From assembly GCF_030704535.1 (NCBI RefSeq), contig NC_081818.1, positions 19,783,001 to 19,847,000 of the forward strand: a stretch of 64,000 nucleotides of DNA, read 5' to 3'. The DNA is from Vitis vinifera (taxonomy: Eukaryota > Streptophyta > Magnoliopsida > Vitales > Vitaceae). The position numbers and the translations under genes are program-made. Below the pieces are notes generated by a model that did no database searches, had not been told where the DNA came from, and was given only the letters and a program-made list of their open reading frames with translations. This document shows positions 1 through 12,530 of the stretch, piece after piece. Positions within the stretch are counted from its first letter, which is position 1, and the number at the start of each line of letters is the position of its first letter.

Positions 1-562
1 ACCTTGACCTGTCCTCGATAGGACCTTGACCGGTCCTCGACAGGACCTTGATCGGGAAGAGAAGGCCATTAGGAGAGAGAGAAAGTTTTGACATCCTTTG
101 ATCGATCCTTGATTGGATGAGCACAACCGGTCGACCGATTGAGCCGATTGGCCATAACCTCGACCGATTGAGCATTTTTGGCCCCGAAAACCTATTTTTT
201 TAATTCCTTTCTTTTCTAACACTTAGACAAGGTCTTTAGGTGAATTATTAAGGCAATTATAAAACATTTTGCCTAAGGTACATTAGTTAAAAACTCGGGT
301 TTTAATGAAATCGAAGTTTTAAAGAATAAACCAGGTTTTCTAAGTTGCATGAAACATGTGAAAATCCTAAGTGCACTCATGCATTCATCTTACATTAGTT
401 TCCTATGATCACAAGTCTTTCAAGCATCTTGATCTTGTATCTATTTGGTCATTTGATGAATTTTCGAGTTTATGCCTGAGATTCTTAACCATTAAACAAA
501 TTATTCACTTAACCATGGTTTGTTATCATCAAAACCCGATTAAGAGAACCCTTGGGCTAACA
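1..562. repeat. 3' part of an LTR-type element, cut by the window edge
   Basis: The segment holds short degenerate CGACCGGTCGA-like repeats (about 1-165) and then non-coding AT-rich DNA. It ends in CTAACA at 557-562. Directly after it, from AGCTG at 563, the sequence resumes alignment with the Copia X relic seen without interruption near 55157. This is what an LTR element inserted into Copia X would look like. The other end and its target duplication lie outside the window, so the class is unproven. Confidence 0.45.
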
Positions 563-2560
563 AGCTGCATAACTCTTGCACAACTCATAAAGTGTTTTAC
601 AAGTTCTCTTGTAATTTATTTTATTTTGTATATGACAAGTGGAGACGATAGCTTCTCCCCACAAGTTCAAGGGTGCTCATGAACTTACCAACATTATTCA
701 TCATTTCTTTTAAGGTCCTATTTTTCCTTTCTACTATTCCATTGGACTCAGGGAAATAAGGAGGAGTATTTTGTGAATGATCCCATGATTTTCACAATTG
801 AAGTTAAAGGGCTTGGACTCATATTCTCATCCCTTATTAGTTCTAAGCCTTTTAATTTTCTTATACTTAGTTGATTTTCCTCTTCATTTTTGTACTTGAT
901 GAAAGAATCTCTAACTTCATCTTTGTTTCTCAAAAGATATACCTTTGTATACCTTGAGTAGTCATCTATGAAAGTTATGTAGAATCTTTTACCACCTTTA
1001 GTCATTATATTTTTTAAGTCTCTTAAGTCATTGTGTATTAAACTTAGTAGTTCTTATTTTCTTTCTATTGATTTGCAAGATTTTTTTTTTTTTGTGGTTT
1101 TTTATTCTATACATGATTAACATTTTCCATGGTTTTCTAAGGATAACTTATGAATTAAACTCAATACAACCATTTTCTTCATATAAGAAAAGTTCACATG
1201 TCCTAATCTACCATGCCAAATATCACAAGATTCAACTATGTAAGCAAAAGAAGAAGATGCATTGTTATTGATAATATCATAAACATTTAACATAAATAAA
1301 CCCTAATTACAATAACCCTTCCCCACAAATACATCATTTTTGGTTAGAACTATTTTATTAGAGTCAAATAAGCTCCCCACTCCTGTTTTCCCAAACAGAG
1401 ATATTGACACCAAGTTCCAATGAATATCTAGCACATGAAAGACATCATTGAGGGCAAGCACTTTTCCAAAGGTTAGCTTAAGGAGAACTTGCCATTTGCC
1501 AATCATTGGGGAAGATCTAGAATCACCCATGAACATTTGTTCATTTCCTTCCTTTACTGTGGTATAGGAAGTAAATGTACTTATGTTGCAATAGATGTGC
1601 CTGGTAGCCCCAAAGTCTACCACTCAGTCCTTCACATAGATGACCATGCTTACCTCAAATGAGACTACTGTCACAATCACCTCTATCTCTACTAGGTTTG
1701 CCTTCGAATTGATCTTCTTAGTTATCTTCCTATGGCGGCATTGAGCAGCATGGTGTCCAGACTTGCCACAAACAAAGCAATTACCCATCTTTTTAATAGT
1801 TGGGTTTTGGACCTTGTTTGTTGCGTTGGGCTTGGTCCTAGAGTTTTGTTTTCTGGACCTATTGTTTTTGGGCTTGGGTTTTTCCTCTATTACATTAGCT
1901 TTAGAAGACAACTCCTTAGCTTTCTCAACCTTGTCCCTATTCCAGCTTTGTTCCTCAATCCTAATATGGATTATGACATCTTCTAGGGACATTTTTTTCC
2001 TTTTGTGTTTCATGTTATTTTTGTAGTCTTTACAAGACTCTGGAAAAGTCTTTACTAAGTTACCAGCCACAAAAGGTTCAAGTAATTTAATGTCTTCAAT
2101 AGCTAAGTCATTAATTAACAAGTGGTAATCATGGATTTCAAATGATACATCTCAATCCTTGGTCATTTGGAAATTTCTAAAATTCCTTATGGTATATTTT
2201 TTAGTTCCTTCATCTTCTAAGATATGTTTTTTTTATGCATTGCATCCCAATTTTTTTTTGCAATTTTATATTGGCAATAAACATCAAATAATTCATTCAT
2301 GAGAGTACTAAGAATAGCATGCCTAACTTGTTTATTTCCAGTTTCCTAGGTAGGCAACAATTTAGAACCATCTTCTGGTTTTGGGTTAGTCAAAATGTGT
2401 CCCAAGTTCACTACATCTATTGCCAAGAAGACCATTTCCTGTTATCTCTTAAAGAATGTCCCATTAAAGGAATCAATCTTAGAGGTGTTAGGACATGTGT
2501 GAACTAGGGATGCTTCCATTTGATCTACTTTAAGATTGTTATTTTAAGGGTATAAGGAAA
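563..2560 (-). mobile_element. Copia X relic, copy 1: gag zinc knuckle, protease and integrase fragments
   Basis: On the minus strand, read from high to low coordinates, the order is gag (about 2121-1624), protease (about 1623-1303) and integrase core (about 1005-748). This is the Ty1/Copia order. The gag part shows the CCHC knuckle CFVCGKSGHHAAQC. The protease triad region reads VDFGATRH, where the usual DSGA serine is lost. The integrase part reads FYITFIDDYSRYTKVYLL, with the family's D-D context. Stops and frameshifts separate the pieces, and no reverse transcriptase remains here. Near-copies lie at 34336-35170 and 54626-56726. The left end is interrupted by the LTR fragment ending at 562. 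Confidence 0.85.
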
Positions 2561-3240
2561 ATAGTGATATTGACCTAGCCCAAAACAAGAAATCAAAGAA
2601 TAGGAAAAGAAGCAGTAACTTATCAGATTTATCAACTAAGGCGTGATGAGCACTATCCTTAAAGTAAATCCACTCTCCTCAAAGTCGAGCTTGATGCACT
2701 AGGAAACCAGTGGTCTACTTCTAGGATTTAACAACCAGTGGGATCTCATATTGGGTGCACTTAGCGGATAAGATTTATACAACCCAGATTTGAAGGAAAT
2801 AAGACTTCAGGTAGGTGTAGGAACCATAGGGAGGAATGCGGTTGTTACTATGAAGAACCTGTTGTAGTGAACAATGCAGTAGGTACAACTGAAGCTCGAG
2901 GTTGTTGTTGTTGTGATCTACGAATAGGTGGGGATATATAGTAAAACAGAGAGAAAAGTCTCTTAAGACAGAATAGAGAATGAGAGAAGGTTTTGGAGAA
3001 TGATAGAGAACAAAAAAGAAAAGAACTCTCAAAAGTTTGATGTGTTGAGAAATGAGAGGATGTTCTGCTTTTATAAGTAGAGTCCCAACAGGTCTTTCCC
3101 ACAAAATTGGAACCACTAATGTATTCCCAACGGGTCTCTCCCATGAAAATGGATCCACTAACCAAGCCTAACTACCTAGTCTCTCAGAAGAAAATGTTTC
3201 ACTCTAAGAAGACTCAACCAATTAAAAGACTAAGTAAAAA
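2561..3240 (-). repeat. LTR/leader-like region upstream of Copia X gag, copy 1
   Basis: This non-coding block lies where the 5' LTR and leader of minus-strand Copia X would be. It contains a TATA-like stretch (about 2934-2941 on +) and two imperfect direct repeats of a GGGAAAGACCTGTTGGGA-type unit (minus strand, about 3080-3155). It is duplicated at 35171-35870. Precise LTR ends and a target duplication are not visible, so the assignment is by position only. Confidence 0.4.
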
Positions 3241-4439
3241 AAAATTGACATAATAAAATAAAAATTAATTTTATTTGAATTTTGTAAAAAATAGTCAAAC
3301 TCGCTTGTATGTAGGAGGGCAACCCCCCCTCCCCCCCTCAGCCGCCGCCATAGCCACATAGAATGCATATGCGAATGCGACGAGCATTAAGGAATTTTGG
3401 CCTAAATCGCCCGAAACCGCACTCAAATGGGTTTAGGCTCCATGGGCACACGAGGCTCTCCTACACCTCTCCATAAGCCCATTAGGCTAAGGAAAGTGAG
3501 TTAATTAATATACCCATTAAAGGTGTTCCTTTTTTTTCCTATGCGGGACAAGCTAAAACACCAAACCTAACTATACATTCTTCCTACACATAGAATTTAG
3601 TCATTTCTATAAGCCTTTATAAAGCCAAAATTTGGTAGGTGAAGGTGTATAGTCACTATCATGGCAGGTTCCACATCTAAAGACATAATCTATACCTATG
3701 GTTTTGTTTTGACCACAACAGTAGACCCATATTTTCTATAGATATGGGATTTTATGGATTGAGTTTTTCTATTTGCTATCATAACTCATAAGGCTCGTAT
3801 AAAAGGGAAGACTTATTATTACCCCAATGTTAACACCTTAATAGCTTCTAGAGAGCTCTAACCCACCGGTAGCTTTTAGAGATATTTCTTACTCAATTGC
3901 ACCAAGTCCCGAATGCTTAACAAAACCAAGGTGTGGACAACAAGGTTATGTTTAGTAAGGGTTCTAATATAATAGTTTTTTGTTTTTTAACATAAAGAAA
4001 ACATAAAAACATATTTAGTTTGTCAATTCTTAAAAATGAGGTTTTTAAACATTGTTCTAAAAATAAGATGTTTTCTTATAATATATTTTAATTGTTTTTA
4101 ATTATTTTTTGAAGGTGTTTAAAATAATAATTGTATAAATATAAAGAATGATTGAAAATAAAATTTATTTTTAAGAAATATTTGAAAATACACAAAATAT
4201 GTTGAGAGCAAGTTTCTAAACGAATTTTTATTATTTAAAATAACATAAAATTGTTTTTGAAAACTATTAATTAGGACTATATGTTAGAGTTTAGTGACCC
4301 AAATTCTATTTGGTCGAATATAAAAAGTTTGTGGTGCGACATATGTGGTGAAACTAAATTTATGAGATTTTTAAGGGATCTATGGTGGTAGCAAAGGGAT
4401 TGGGTCAATATGATGGACTTGTTTTGTTAATTTATCTCC

Positions 4440-4470
<31 letters not shown>

Positions 4471-5026
4471 ATGATATATAGGATTAAAGGTCATGAGATT
4501 TATGCCTATGTAGTAACCACTTGCATCTCTCCCCTCTTGTACCAATTTTTGGCATAGTGAATTTTCTTTTCCTCTACTTGTGGTTTTTCCCATCTAGGGT
4601 TTTCCACATAAATCTTTGCATTCTTATTCTGTATTGTTTTTTATTGTTCATTTTTGTTATTTCGTAACACTATTTTCGAAATCATTGGCAAATAAACCTA
4701 ATTATGTCACCCTTCAATTTTTTCTTCTTTGATTGATTCTTATTTTCATCCAAATTTTAGGTTTTGAGATCTATTTTTTTATGAAGTTGAAAAAAAAACC
4801 CTAGAAGCCTAAAGCAAAAAAAAAAAATAAAAAAAAAATGAAAATTTAGAACTAATTTGACAACATGATTTAAAAATAGTTTTTGTTTTTAAAAACATAA
4901 ATATGTTTTTAGTAAGTTTATAGCATTGTTCGGATGTTGTTCTCCATTTCCAATTTTCAACAACAAAGTGAAATAGAGAACAATCTTTAGAGAACAATAA
5001 TAGGAAGTTGTTTCACTTGTTTAAAA

Positions 5027-5064
<38 letters not shown>

Positions 5065-6380
5065 AACCATAAAAAGAAAATAAAGTTGAATACAATAGTT
5101 TTCTTCTTCTCTCTTCATGACCCAATACCAATAATAGAAATTTTCAAATATGATATTCCTTTGAGCTATCCATTTTTTAAAAAGTTCTTTCTACTTCTTT
5201 TAAATTTTTTATTAAATAAATAAATTTCAAATTTGGTATACTTAATATATAAATTTTTTATTAATTTATAAAAATAATTTGAAACTCAAAACTAATTTAA
5301 TTAGTACTAAAATGTTATGAAACCTATTCACATTAAAAAGTCACAAACCAAAATTCATTTTGAATGACTTGAGTAGTTTTTTATTTACATATAATCATAT
5401 TTTTGTGAAAATATTTCAGTAGCCAAATAAACTTAAAATCAAACAAAACTTAATGTATTAGATTTATTAACGAATTTACTAATTTTTAAAAATATTTTGA
5501 AACTCAAATAATGATTTAATTAATACTAGAAATTTATGGACAAAAATTGTTTAGAATGATTTTATTGTTTCTCTTCTATATAGAACTATATTCTTTTAAT
5601 TTTTTTCACTAAATAAATAAACTTTAAATTAAGCAAGATTTAATGTATTGGATTCATTATAAGTTGAATAATTTTAAAAATAATTTCAAACTCAAATAGT
5701 AATCAAATTAATATAAAAAAATTATGAATAAATGTTGGACCATAATGACTATTATTTTTTTAAGTAAATATTGATATATTTATATATTTATAAATTTTCT
5801 TATTAGAGATATGAACTTATGTCACACTTTGTATTCAATTTATTCATGACTTTAATAATTTTAAAAAATAATTTGAAATTCAAAAGCTAATCCAATTAAT
5901 TTTTGACTTATTTACATGTTAAACAAATTAAACTTATTTGTTTTAAAATTAATTTTAAATAAAATATTATTAACAATTTTTATTTTAAAATTATTAATAT
6001 TCATTTAATAACAAAAAAAAAAGAATTATGCTTTTATGAAAAGGAGTAGTATATTTTTCTAAAAAGAATATAATTTATGATTTTATTATAATATTTCTTT
6101 TCATATTTTACTAAAAATAAGATTTATTCATAATTTATTTGTAATTATAATTCTAATTTTATTTTTAATAAGACTTTAATTAACCTTTATGTTTTTACAA
6201 AATAAAAATAGAAAAACTATTTTTGAAAACAACTTATGTTTTTTTTCTTTTTTCTTTTTTTAAGTTTTTGAAAAATGTTTTTAAATAACACTTGTCACAC
6301 ATCCTTATTTTTATAAAAAATACAAAAAAAAGAAAAAACTGTTTTTTTTATTTTAACTTAAAAATTGTTTTCGAAAACTA
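3241..6380. other. AT-rich non-coding spacer of the GLP1 unit
   Basis: No supportable gene is seen. The block includes a C-rich patch (about 3322-3345), a short repeat-like segment (3340-3560), a ~250-base segment at 3600-3860 that recurs diverged near 15181-15790, a (TA)n(TG)n microsatellite at 4439-4470, a (TA)n run at about 5026-5057, and many homopolymer tracts. The whole block is duplicated with high identity at 35880-38900. Confidence 0.7.
4439..4470. repeat. (TA)n(TG)n microsatellite
   Basis: This is a compound dinucleotide tract. The duplicate at 37013-37032 is almost purely TG and much shorter, so the tract length has changed since duplication. Confidence 0.9.
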
Positions 6381-8277
6381 GTATTAGAAAACATGATATT
6401 AGAACCACACTTCCTTGATCTATTTACGGATTTGAACCGGTCTTGAACTTTTCAAATCATCGATCGGATGGGCGAACCGTTAGAACCAAATGATTCGTCA
6501 TGAGCTAGATAATTCTCAACCCCATTTAAAATTTTCACCCACAGTCCCTCTTAACCCAAATTTATTTCCTTACCTATTCTAAATTCTTCACCATTTTGCT
6601 GCTCGGAGGTCCCTTAATGTGTCAGACCAGTCACCTAATTACCCCAAATCAGCACCCAAAAGGAAGACGAAACCAACAAAATTGATGAAGACATATTAGC
6701 AAAGCTCCTCAGTCGACTCCCAAAACATAATCAATGATACCTTAGTTCACAGGTGAAGCAATCGAGACTAATCGGTGCAATGCAACCAACAATTTCAAAT
6801 AAGGGAAGTGCAAAGCACCTCTCAACCCACACCCAAATCTATCAACAAACCAAATTTTAATTCTCTTGTGGTATATTGCAGACTTTTCAAATTTTTTGAT
6901 TCAAACAATGAACAAAAGCACATGAAAATTTTCGAATTCAAGTTGTTGCATTGCCATCCCAGTTCCCAAAATTAATTTTTAATATTTTAGCTCTAAAAAG
7001 GTTATATATATATATATACATTGGTTGAGAGAAGAGGAGTTGTTACAATGTGAAAGAGGTATTGTTGAAATTATTGAAAGAATCAACTAGCTGATAGGGT
7101 CTCCCACATCTAAAGGTCTCTATTTTTCATCAAGTTATTCTGCTGTAATGGTTTTGACCACCTCCTACACAATCTATCAGGTTAATTGCTTCACACCAAC
7201 AATCGCCGGCCGCAACTTAAATAAATAATTATAAGAGCTGCCATGTTATAAGACTGGTTCTACTTATGTTCATTCTAACTTGCTGCTTAAGAAACTATCT
7301 TAACTAATCAAGCTGCACAAGAGCTTTAATTGGCCATTCAAATTTATGGAGCTGTGAAACTGTCCTCGCAAATAATCCACAGAAAAAACTCTGTTTCAAG
7401 CTAGTCATGAACCTGAAACTGTTATTAGTGGTAATATGGAATTTAAGAGATTTTTTACAGTAACCATAGCATTGCTCAAACTCAAATAGTAGTTGTATTC
7501 TTGAGCATTGAAATATATATATATATATATTTCAAAAATTATGAAAATATATATATATATATATAAAAAGCATGCTTGAGCATTGAAATATATACTACTG
7601 CTAGCTGGCTCATGTTTAACTTCTCATAGTACATAGGAATGAGACCAGTTCCACAGCAAGTGGCCTATAGAAAAAGTAGTTTCTTGTTTGAAAGAAATAC
7701 CCTGGCCGGCCTGACCCTGTCCTTATTTTATTTTCTAAAAAGTCAGAACTTATTAAACTGTACATTTTTTTATATGCGGAGACCAGGTAGCTAGGTCATT
7801 GGGATTCGAGGATACAATATCAATGGATATTGATGAACTCCTCTAATATTTCTTTTACTCTAGTATTGAAACATTAGAGAAGTTAACTGGTTATCAAAGA
7901 ACTCCTCATCCACCTCCCTTGTTAGCACTTAACAACAAAATTGAAACTTACTGCACCATATTTAATTAATTCATTCATATTTAAGTTCGTGGCGTTTATG
8001 GACACTGGTCTATATGTAAATGATCATAAGTCATGCATGCCCGTCTCTTGCAATTTCAGATTTTCTAATCTCTCAACATAAGTGGTATGGAACACAAGTT
8101 CTACATTTGGCTAAGACTGAAGTGGTTTTCTATATAAAATATTTAAATGGTTATAGAAGTTAATGGGCTAAGACAAACTTTGAGGACTTGGTAATTTAGA
8201 TCATTTGGCTTTTACTTGGATTTCAATAGTTAATACAAGACTATTTCAAAGCTCAAACATCTCATAGATTCTTCAGC
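6381..8277 (+). promoter_or_regulatory. Long upstream/promoter region of GLP1
   Basis: This non-coding region precedes GLP1 and is nearly identical upstream of GLP3 (38900-40781); its proximal 1.2 kb is also present before GLP5. It holds a W-box core TTGACC at 7154-7159, which is a common WRKY site but weak evidence on its own. It also holds two (AT)n tracts inside a local duplication (about 7503-7590) that GLP3 lacks. A 26-codon open stretch at 6660-6737 reads like an F-box start (see findings). Confidence 0.6.
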
Positions 8278-8285
8278 TATAAATA
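8278..8285 (+). promoter_or_regulatory. TATA box of GLP1
   Basis: TATAAATA lies 133 bases before the GLP1 ATG. The same octamer at the same spacing precedes GLP3 and GLP5. Transcription would be expected to start about 30 bases downstream, leaving a roughly 100-base 5' UTR. Confidence 0.8.
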
Positions 8286-8410
8286 GACAAACAACCCTCA
8301 TAACGAATCCACAGCAAAAACAAGCTCTAGCCACCATAGCAGTTCATTGCGCTCGTAAATTCCTTGCTCTTTCCTCAAAGAAGGATTGCTTGAGAATACA
8401 TTGCATAAAC

Positions 8411-9192
8411 ATGAAGAAGATGGTCATTAACACCCTCGCATGCATTGCACTCTCGGCTATGTCATTTTTCCTTGCCTCTGCCTCCGATCCTAGTCCTCTT
8501 CAGGACTTTTGTGTGGCTGTTAATGACACAAAGACCACTGGTATGATATTAATGTTTTTTCTCTAGTCTTGTTCCCTTGATGATCAGATTTATTCTCTTT
8601 ATCTATATATCAATGATTTCATGGCAGCACGGCCTAATGCGTTTATGGCTTTGCAGTGTTTGTTAATGGGAAAGTCTGCAAGGATCCAAAGGTTGCGACA
8701 GCAAATGATTTCTTCTTTTCAGGGCTTCGGGTTCCTGGAAATACCTCAAACAAAGTTGGGTCAATGGTCACACCCGCAAATGTGGCTCAGATACCCGGAC
8801 TCAACACGCTTGGCATTTCACTAGCTCGTGTTGATTATGCCCCATATGGTCTCAATCCTCCCCACACCCACCCCCGTGCCACAGAGATACTGACCGTCCT
8901 GGAGGGAACACTTTATGTAGGCTTCGTGACCTCTAATCCTGACAACCGCCTCATCTCTAAGGTCCTTTACAAAGGAGATGTTTTCGTCTTCCCAGAGGGT
9001 CTAATTCACTTCCAGCTCAATGTGGGAAAAACAAAAGCAGTCGCCATTGCTGCATTGAGTAGCCAGAACCCTGGCGTGATCACCATTGCCAATGCGGTAT
9101 TTGGCTCAAAGCCAGCAATTTCAGCTGATGTTCTTACAAAGGCCTTCCAAGTGGACAAGAAGGTGGTTGACTATCTTCAATCTCAGTTCTAG
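8411..9192 (+). CDS. GLP: Germin-like protein GLP1, complete, two exons
   Basis: A secreted, manganese-binding cupin of the plant germin-like family. Family members act in the apoplast, and some show superoxide dismutase or oxidase activity; which applies here is unknown. Exon 1 is 8411-8540, the GT-AG intron 8541-8656, and exon 2 8657-9192; together they encode 221 residues, normal for the family. Residues 1 to about 24 form a signal peptide (core [15 protein letters not shown]). Cys34 and Cys51 fit the conserved disulfide. Cupin box 1 (108-127) has His113, His115 and Glu120; box 2 (150-165) has His161; these are the expected metal ligands. A KGD tripeptide is at 149-151, and Asn38 and Asn72 sit in N-glycosylation sequons. 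The ATG chosen is the first after the TATA box and is the only one giving a full signal peptide. The protein is identical to GLP3. Confidence 0.96.
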
Positions 9193-9966
9193 ACTGACAA
9201 CCACGCCGACTAGAATGACTCACCTATTCACATCTTGCTATTCATAAGATTAGATATCACTTATATGTATTCATTTCTGAAATGTGTGACAATCATTTCT
9301 TTTCATATCCTAATAAAATGAAGGTGTTTTTCATATACATACAATGTCTGAATTTCCTTGAGTAGGATTACTTCATAGCCGTTGCTGCAAAACTGGCAAG
9401 GTACTTGTGTCCATTCCTATGTCATAAGCATTGGTGCTTTTTCTTTTCTTTCTTTCTTTTTTAATTTATTTTTCAGATTGCGGAAGGTAAGCTTTTGTGG
9501 CACTTGATAATTTAATATGGCAATTAAGCTTAGTTCAGAGACAAAGTTGAGGTCAAATCTCTCTAGTTTGGTAAATCCATCCAAAGAGTTCATACATAAA
9601 CTACATTTTTGAATATTAATGCAAACTGTTGGCCCATCATACAATTTAGGATCACTTATAGCGGGCATGCCCAAGTGCTTCTCATCAATAAAATTGCTAA
9701 AAGTTCAAACACTAGCATATATATATATATAAGCCGAACTCATTTAAATTCCCCATAATATGTACTATATATCCTTCCAAACTTTTTTTCTATTTCTTAA
9801 TTATATATTCCAACTTCTGCTTTTCTATGTGAACAAGGTGATGATGCATGTTGAAACTGAAGAAACAATGGAGCATCGAAGAGGATAGGAATATTCTGTA
9901 GATTTGTATTAACAGGTAAGCATAAATTTATATGCACAAGTTAATGGAGATACATACCAAAGGATT
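9193..9966 (+). other. 3' UTR and downstream flank of GLP1
   Basis: The flank carries a polyadenylation-type AATAAA at 9312-9317, 120 bases after the stop, followed by T-rich DNA and an (AT)n tract near 9716-9731. The same flank follows all five GLP copies; after GLP2 it is interrupted. No other gene is seen. Confidence 0.75.
9312..9317 (+). terminator. Polyadenylation signal of GLP1
   Basis: AATAAA lies in the 3' UTR and is conserved at the matching position after every GLP copy in the window. Confidence 0.65.
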
Positions 9967-10160
9967 TGTTGGCGTGAGTCCTGCAATTAGCCAATTATGG
10001 AAATCTTAGATTTAGGAATCCCTTCACTCAAGGGTCAAACATGATTGTAGTCGTAAATATTGTATAGACGAAGAATAGCTTCCAAAAATAGTTTCTTATA
10101 TCTCTATATCTTATACTCTGTTTTATGGAATTGATTATGAAAAAAAGGTTACATTTTACA
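9967..10160 (+). repeat. 5' LTR of the 9967-13183 Copia element
   Basis: The 194-base LTR begins TG and ends CA, and abuts the tRNA-Met primer site. Confidence 0.92.
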
Positions 10161-10233
10161 TGGTATCAGAGCATGATCTTGGGTTCCCTGTTTTTTTTTA
10201 TTAGGCAAGAGTCAAGTTTTTTGCTCGGCCTCC

Positions 10234-10908
10234 ATGGTTGACTCCACCGAAACCATCCTTGATAATTTAACATCAAAGATGACGGAGGTCTTGTCAAGGG
10301 TCCAAACCTCTTCCGCTCCCATCACTGATTTCCTAATGGTTCCACTCAACATCAAGTTGGATGGTTCCAACTATGGATTATGGTCCCATGTTGTTGAGAT
10401 GTACATCTTAGGAAAAGACAAACTAGGATACATCAATGGAGACTACCTCTAACCACCAGAAACCGACCCCTCATTTCGTAAATGGCGCACTAAGAATGCC
10501 ATGGTGAAAAGCTGGTTGATCAACTCCATGGACCATTCTTTGGTCATGAACTTTATTCGCTACCCAACGGCTAAGTAGGTATGGGATTCTGCTGCCACAA
10601 CATACTTTGATGGAATTAACACCTCGTAGGTATACAAGCTCAGACGTCGTGTATCTCAAATGAAACAAGCAGGCGGATCTATAGAAAAATACTATAACGA
10701 TCTACAGGGTTTGTGGCGAGAGATCGATTTTCATCTACCGAATCCAATGGCATGTGCAATTGACATACAAAACTACCACTTCATTTTACATGAGGAGCGA
10801 GTATACACTTTTCTTGATGGACTAGATGATCGATTGGATCATGTTCGGAGCTATGTTCTTCTCCTGCAACCTTTCCCTTTAATTGAGCAAGCATATGCTC
10901 ACATTTGA
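10234..10908 (+). pseudogene. Copia gag, interrupted by in-frame stops
   Basis: The reading frame opens at the ATG at 10234 (MVDSTETILDNLTSK) and contains the typical Copia gag start LDGSNYGLWSHVVEMYI. It stays in one frame to about 10908 but is broken by TAA at 10450-10452 and by further TAG codons near 10576 and 10627. The middle part (ATG at 10660, MKQAGGSIEKYYNDLQGLWR) is the UBN2-type gag region. Decay is by point mutation rather than rearrangement. A degraded zinc-knuckle region may follow at about 11060-11140. Confidence 0.8.
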
Positions 10909-11299
10909 AGAGAAGATCTCTGACAATTTGTGATGGAATCAGGAGCAGAAGCAGTGGCTAATGGTGTTGTTATGGCCATCAAACGAGTAAAATTTGGTCA
11001 CTCACAAACTTTGCTAAAGTTTAGGTCTTCCTCATGATCCAAAGGTCACTCAGATGGGAATAAGTGCGCTCATTATAGGAGTACAAAACATACTTGGGAA
11101 ACCTGTTTCAAATTGCATGGCTACCCAAACTAGTGGCACAAATTACAAGCTCGAAAGAAACAAGATGCCCTTGTAGCTAAAGATGTACCCGGTAGAGCAG
11201 CGATGACCACGACTGAATCTGAACTATCCCTTATTCTCATGGCTGAACCTGCTACCTCAACCCCAGATCAAGGTAATTGTGGTCAAGTTTTTTGAAACT

Positions 11300-12530
11300 C
11301 TACTACTCGGAATGATGGTGCCCGGATTATCGATTCTGGAGCGACAGATCATATGACATTTGATCCAAATGACTTCTCTAACACAACTCAGCCAAGGAGG
11401 ACTTGCATTGCTAATGCCAATGGGGCAACTTACCTAGTCACAGGGGCTGGAATCGTGCCCCTATCTCCCTCTCTCTCTTTAGCTCACACCCTTCTTGTTC
11501 CATATCTCTCTAACAAGTTGATGTCTGTGAGTCAAGTTACTAAAGAGCTTAATTGTGTTGTATTGATATACTCTACAATTTGTCTTCTTCAGGATGTTCT
11601 CAACAAGAAGATTATTGGGCGTGGTACTAAGAGGAGAGGATTGTACTCCTTGGATGAGTTTAGCCCAAGCAAAGCAAATCACACGCACCATCAAACCAGT
11701 AGCCACGCCAAATTTGGCTATGGAAAAGGCACTTGGGGCATCCATCATTTGGCTATCTCCGACATCTACTCCCATATTTATTTTCCCTTTTGTAGAATGT
11801 GGACTTTGAATGTGATACATGTATTAAGGCTAAAAGCCAATGAGTTTCTTATCCAGTTAGCTTGACTAAAACTAATACTCCATTTGCATTGATACACTCC
11901 AATGTGTGGGGACCATCCCCGATAACTACTTCCTCTGGTCACTGTTGGTTTGTTATTTTTGTCGACGATTGTACTCTAATGACATGGCTCTATTAGCTAA
12001 AACCAAATACGAAGTTTTCACCTTTTTTCAAGCATTTCATGCCATGGTTCAAACTCAATTTTCTTCTAAGATAAAAATTCTTTGTTCCGATAATGGTGGT
12101 GAATTCATCAACCAAAGATTTCAAGCCTATTTCCAACAACATGGCCTCCTCCATGAGACCTCATGTTCTCAAACACCATAACAAAATGGTGTCGCTGAGA
12201 AGAAATATCGGCATATTCTGGAAACATCCCGTGCCCTACTCCTTGGAGCAATGGTGTCAAGTTTCCATTGGGTGGATGTTGTGGCTACTGTCGTGTACTT
12301 AATCAACCGTATGCCATCTAAGATTTTGCTCTTTAAAACCCCCTTACAAATCCTCTCTACTCATATATCCCTCCCTTCAATATTGATGTTTTCTCCTAGA
12401 ATTTTTAGGTGTGTTGCTTTTGTCCACCTCCACAAGAATCAACGTACCAAACTAGACCCATGTGTCATTTGGTGCTTATTTTTGGGATATGGTTTACATA
12501 AAAAAAGGTTTCAAGTGCTATGACCCCACT
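11300..12530 (+). pseudogene. Copia protease and integrase remnant
   Basis: The protease motif reads IIDSGATDHMTFD (about 11328-11368), with the catalytic Asp intact. Integrase follows: the central D region CSDNGGEF (about 12087-12110), an altered PQ-NGVAE region (12171-12200), VYLINRMPSK (12294-12323) and the C-terminal FLGYG region (about 12480). Frameshifts and stops interrupt it. The next coding segment (12648-12887) is an acidic linker, after which the sequence jumps to the RNase H tail LADILTKAIS (about 12889-12920). The whole reverse transcriptase is absent. Confidence 0.8.

Noticed and set aside
1..170. Short CGACCGGTCGA-like repeats considered as a CRISPR or satellite array
   Set aside because: Repeat units and spacings are irregular, the genome is eukaryotic, and similar words are common in plant LTRs.
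2848..3165. Two overlapping minus-strand frames (MDPFSWERPVG and MVSGSIFMGETR types) recurring near 35500-35760
   Set aside because: They arise from imperfect direct repeats in LTR-like DNA in two frames at once and have no protein-family features.
3600..3860. Conserved segment considered as a tRNA or small RNA gene
   Set aside because: No cloverleaf, box A/B or snoRNA boxes could be recognised; the conservation is explained by segmental duplication.
8621..8824. A 67-codon + strand frame (start MAARPNAF) overlapping GLP1 exon 2, repeated at all GLP copies
   Set aside because: It begins in the intron and runs out of frame with the GLP exon. Its conservation is explained by the overlapping real coding sequence.
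8656..9192. Exon 2 read as a stand-alone gene starting at GTG
   Set aside because: The GTG straddles the splice acceptor. A conserved AG at 8655-8656, a matching donor at 8541 and an exon 1 with signal peptide show a two-exon gene.
10161..10172. TGGTATCAGAGC considered as a piece of a tRNA gene
   Set aside because: It is the retroelement primer site directly after the LTR; no tRNA body follows.
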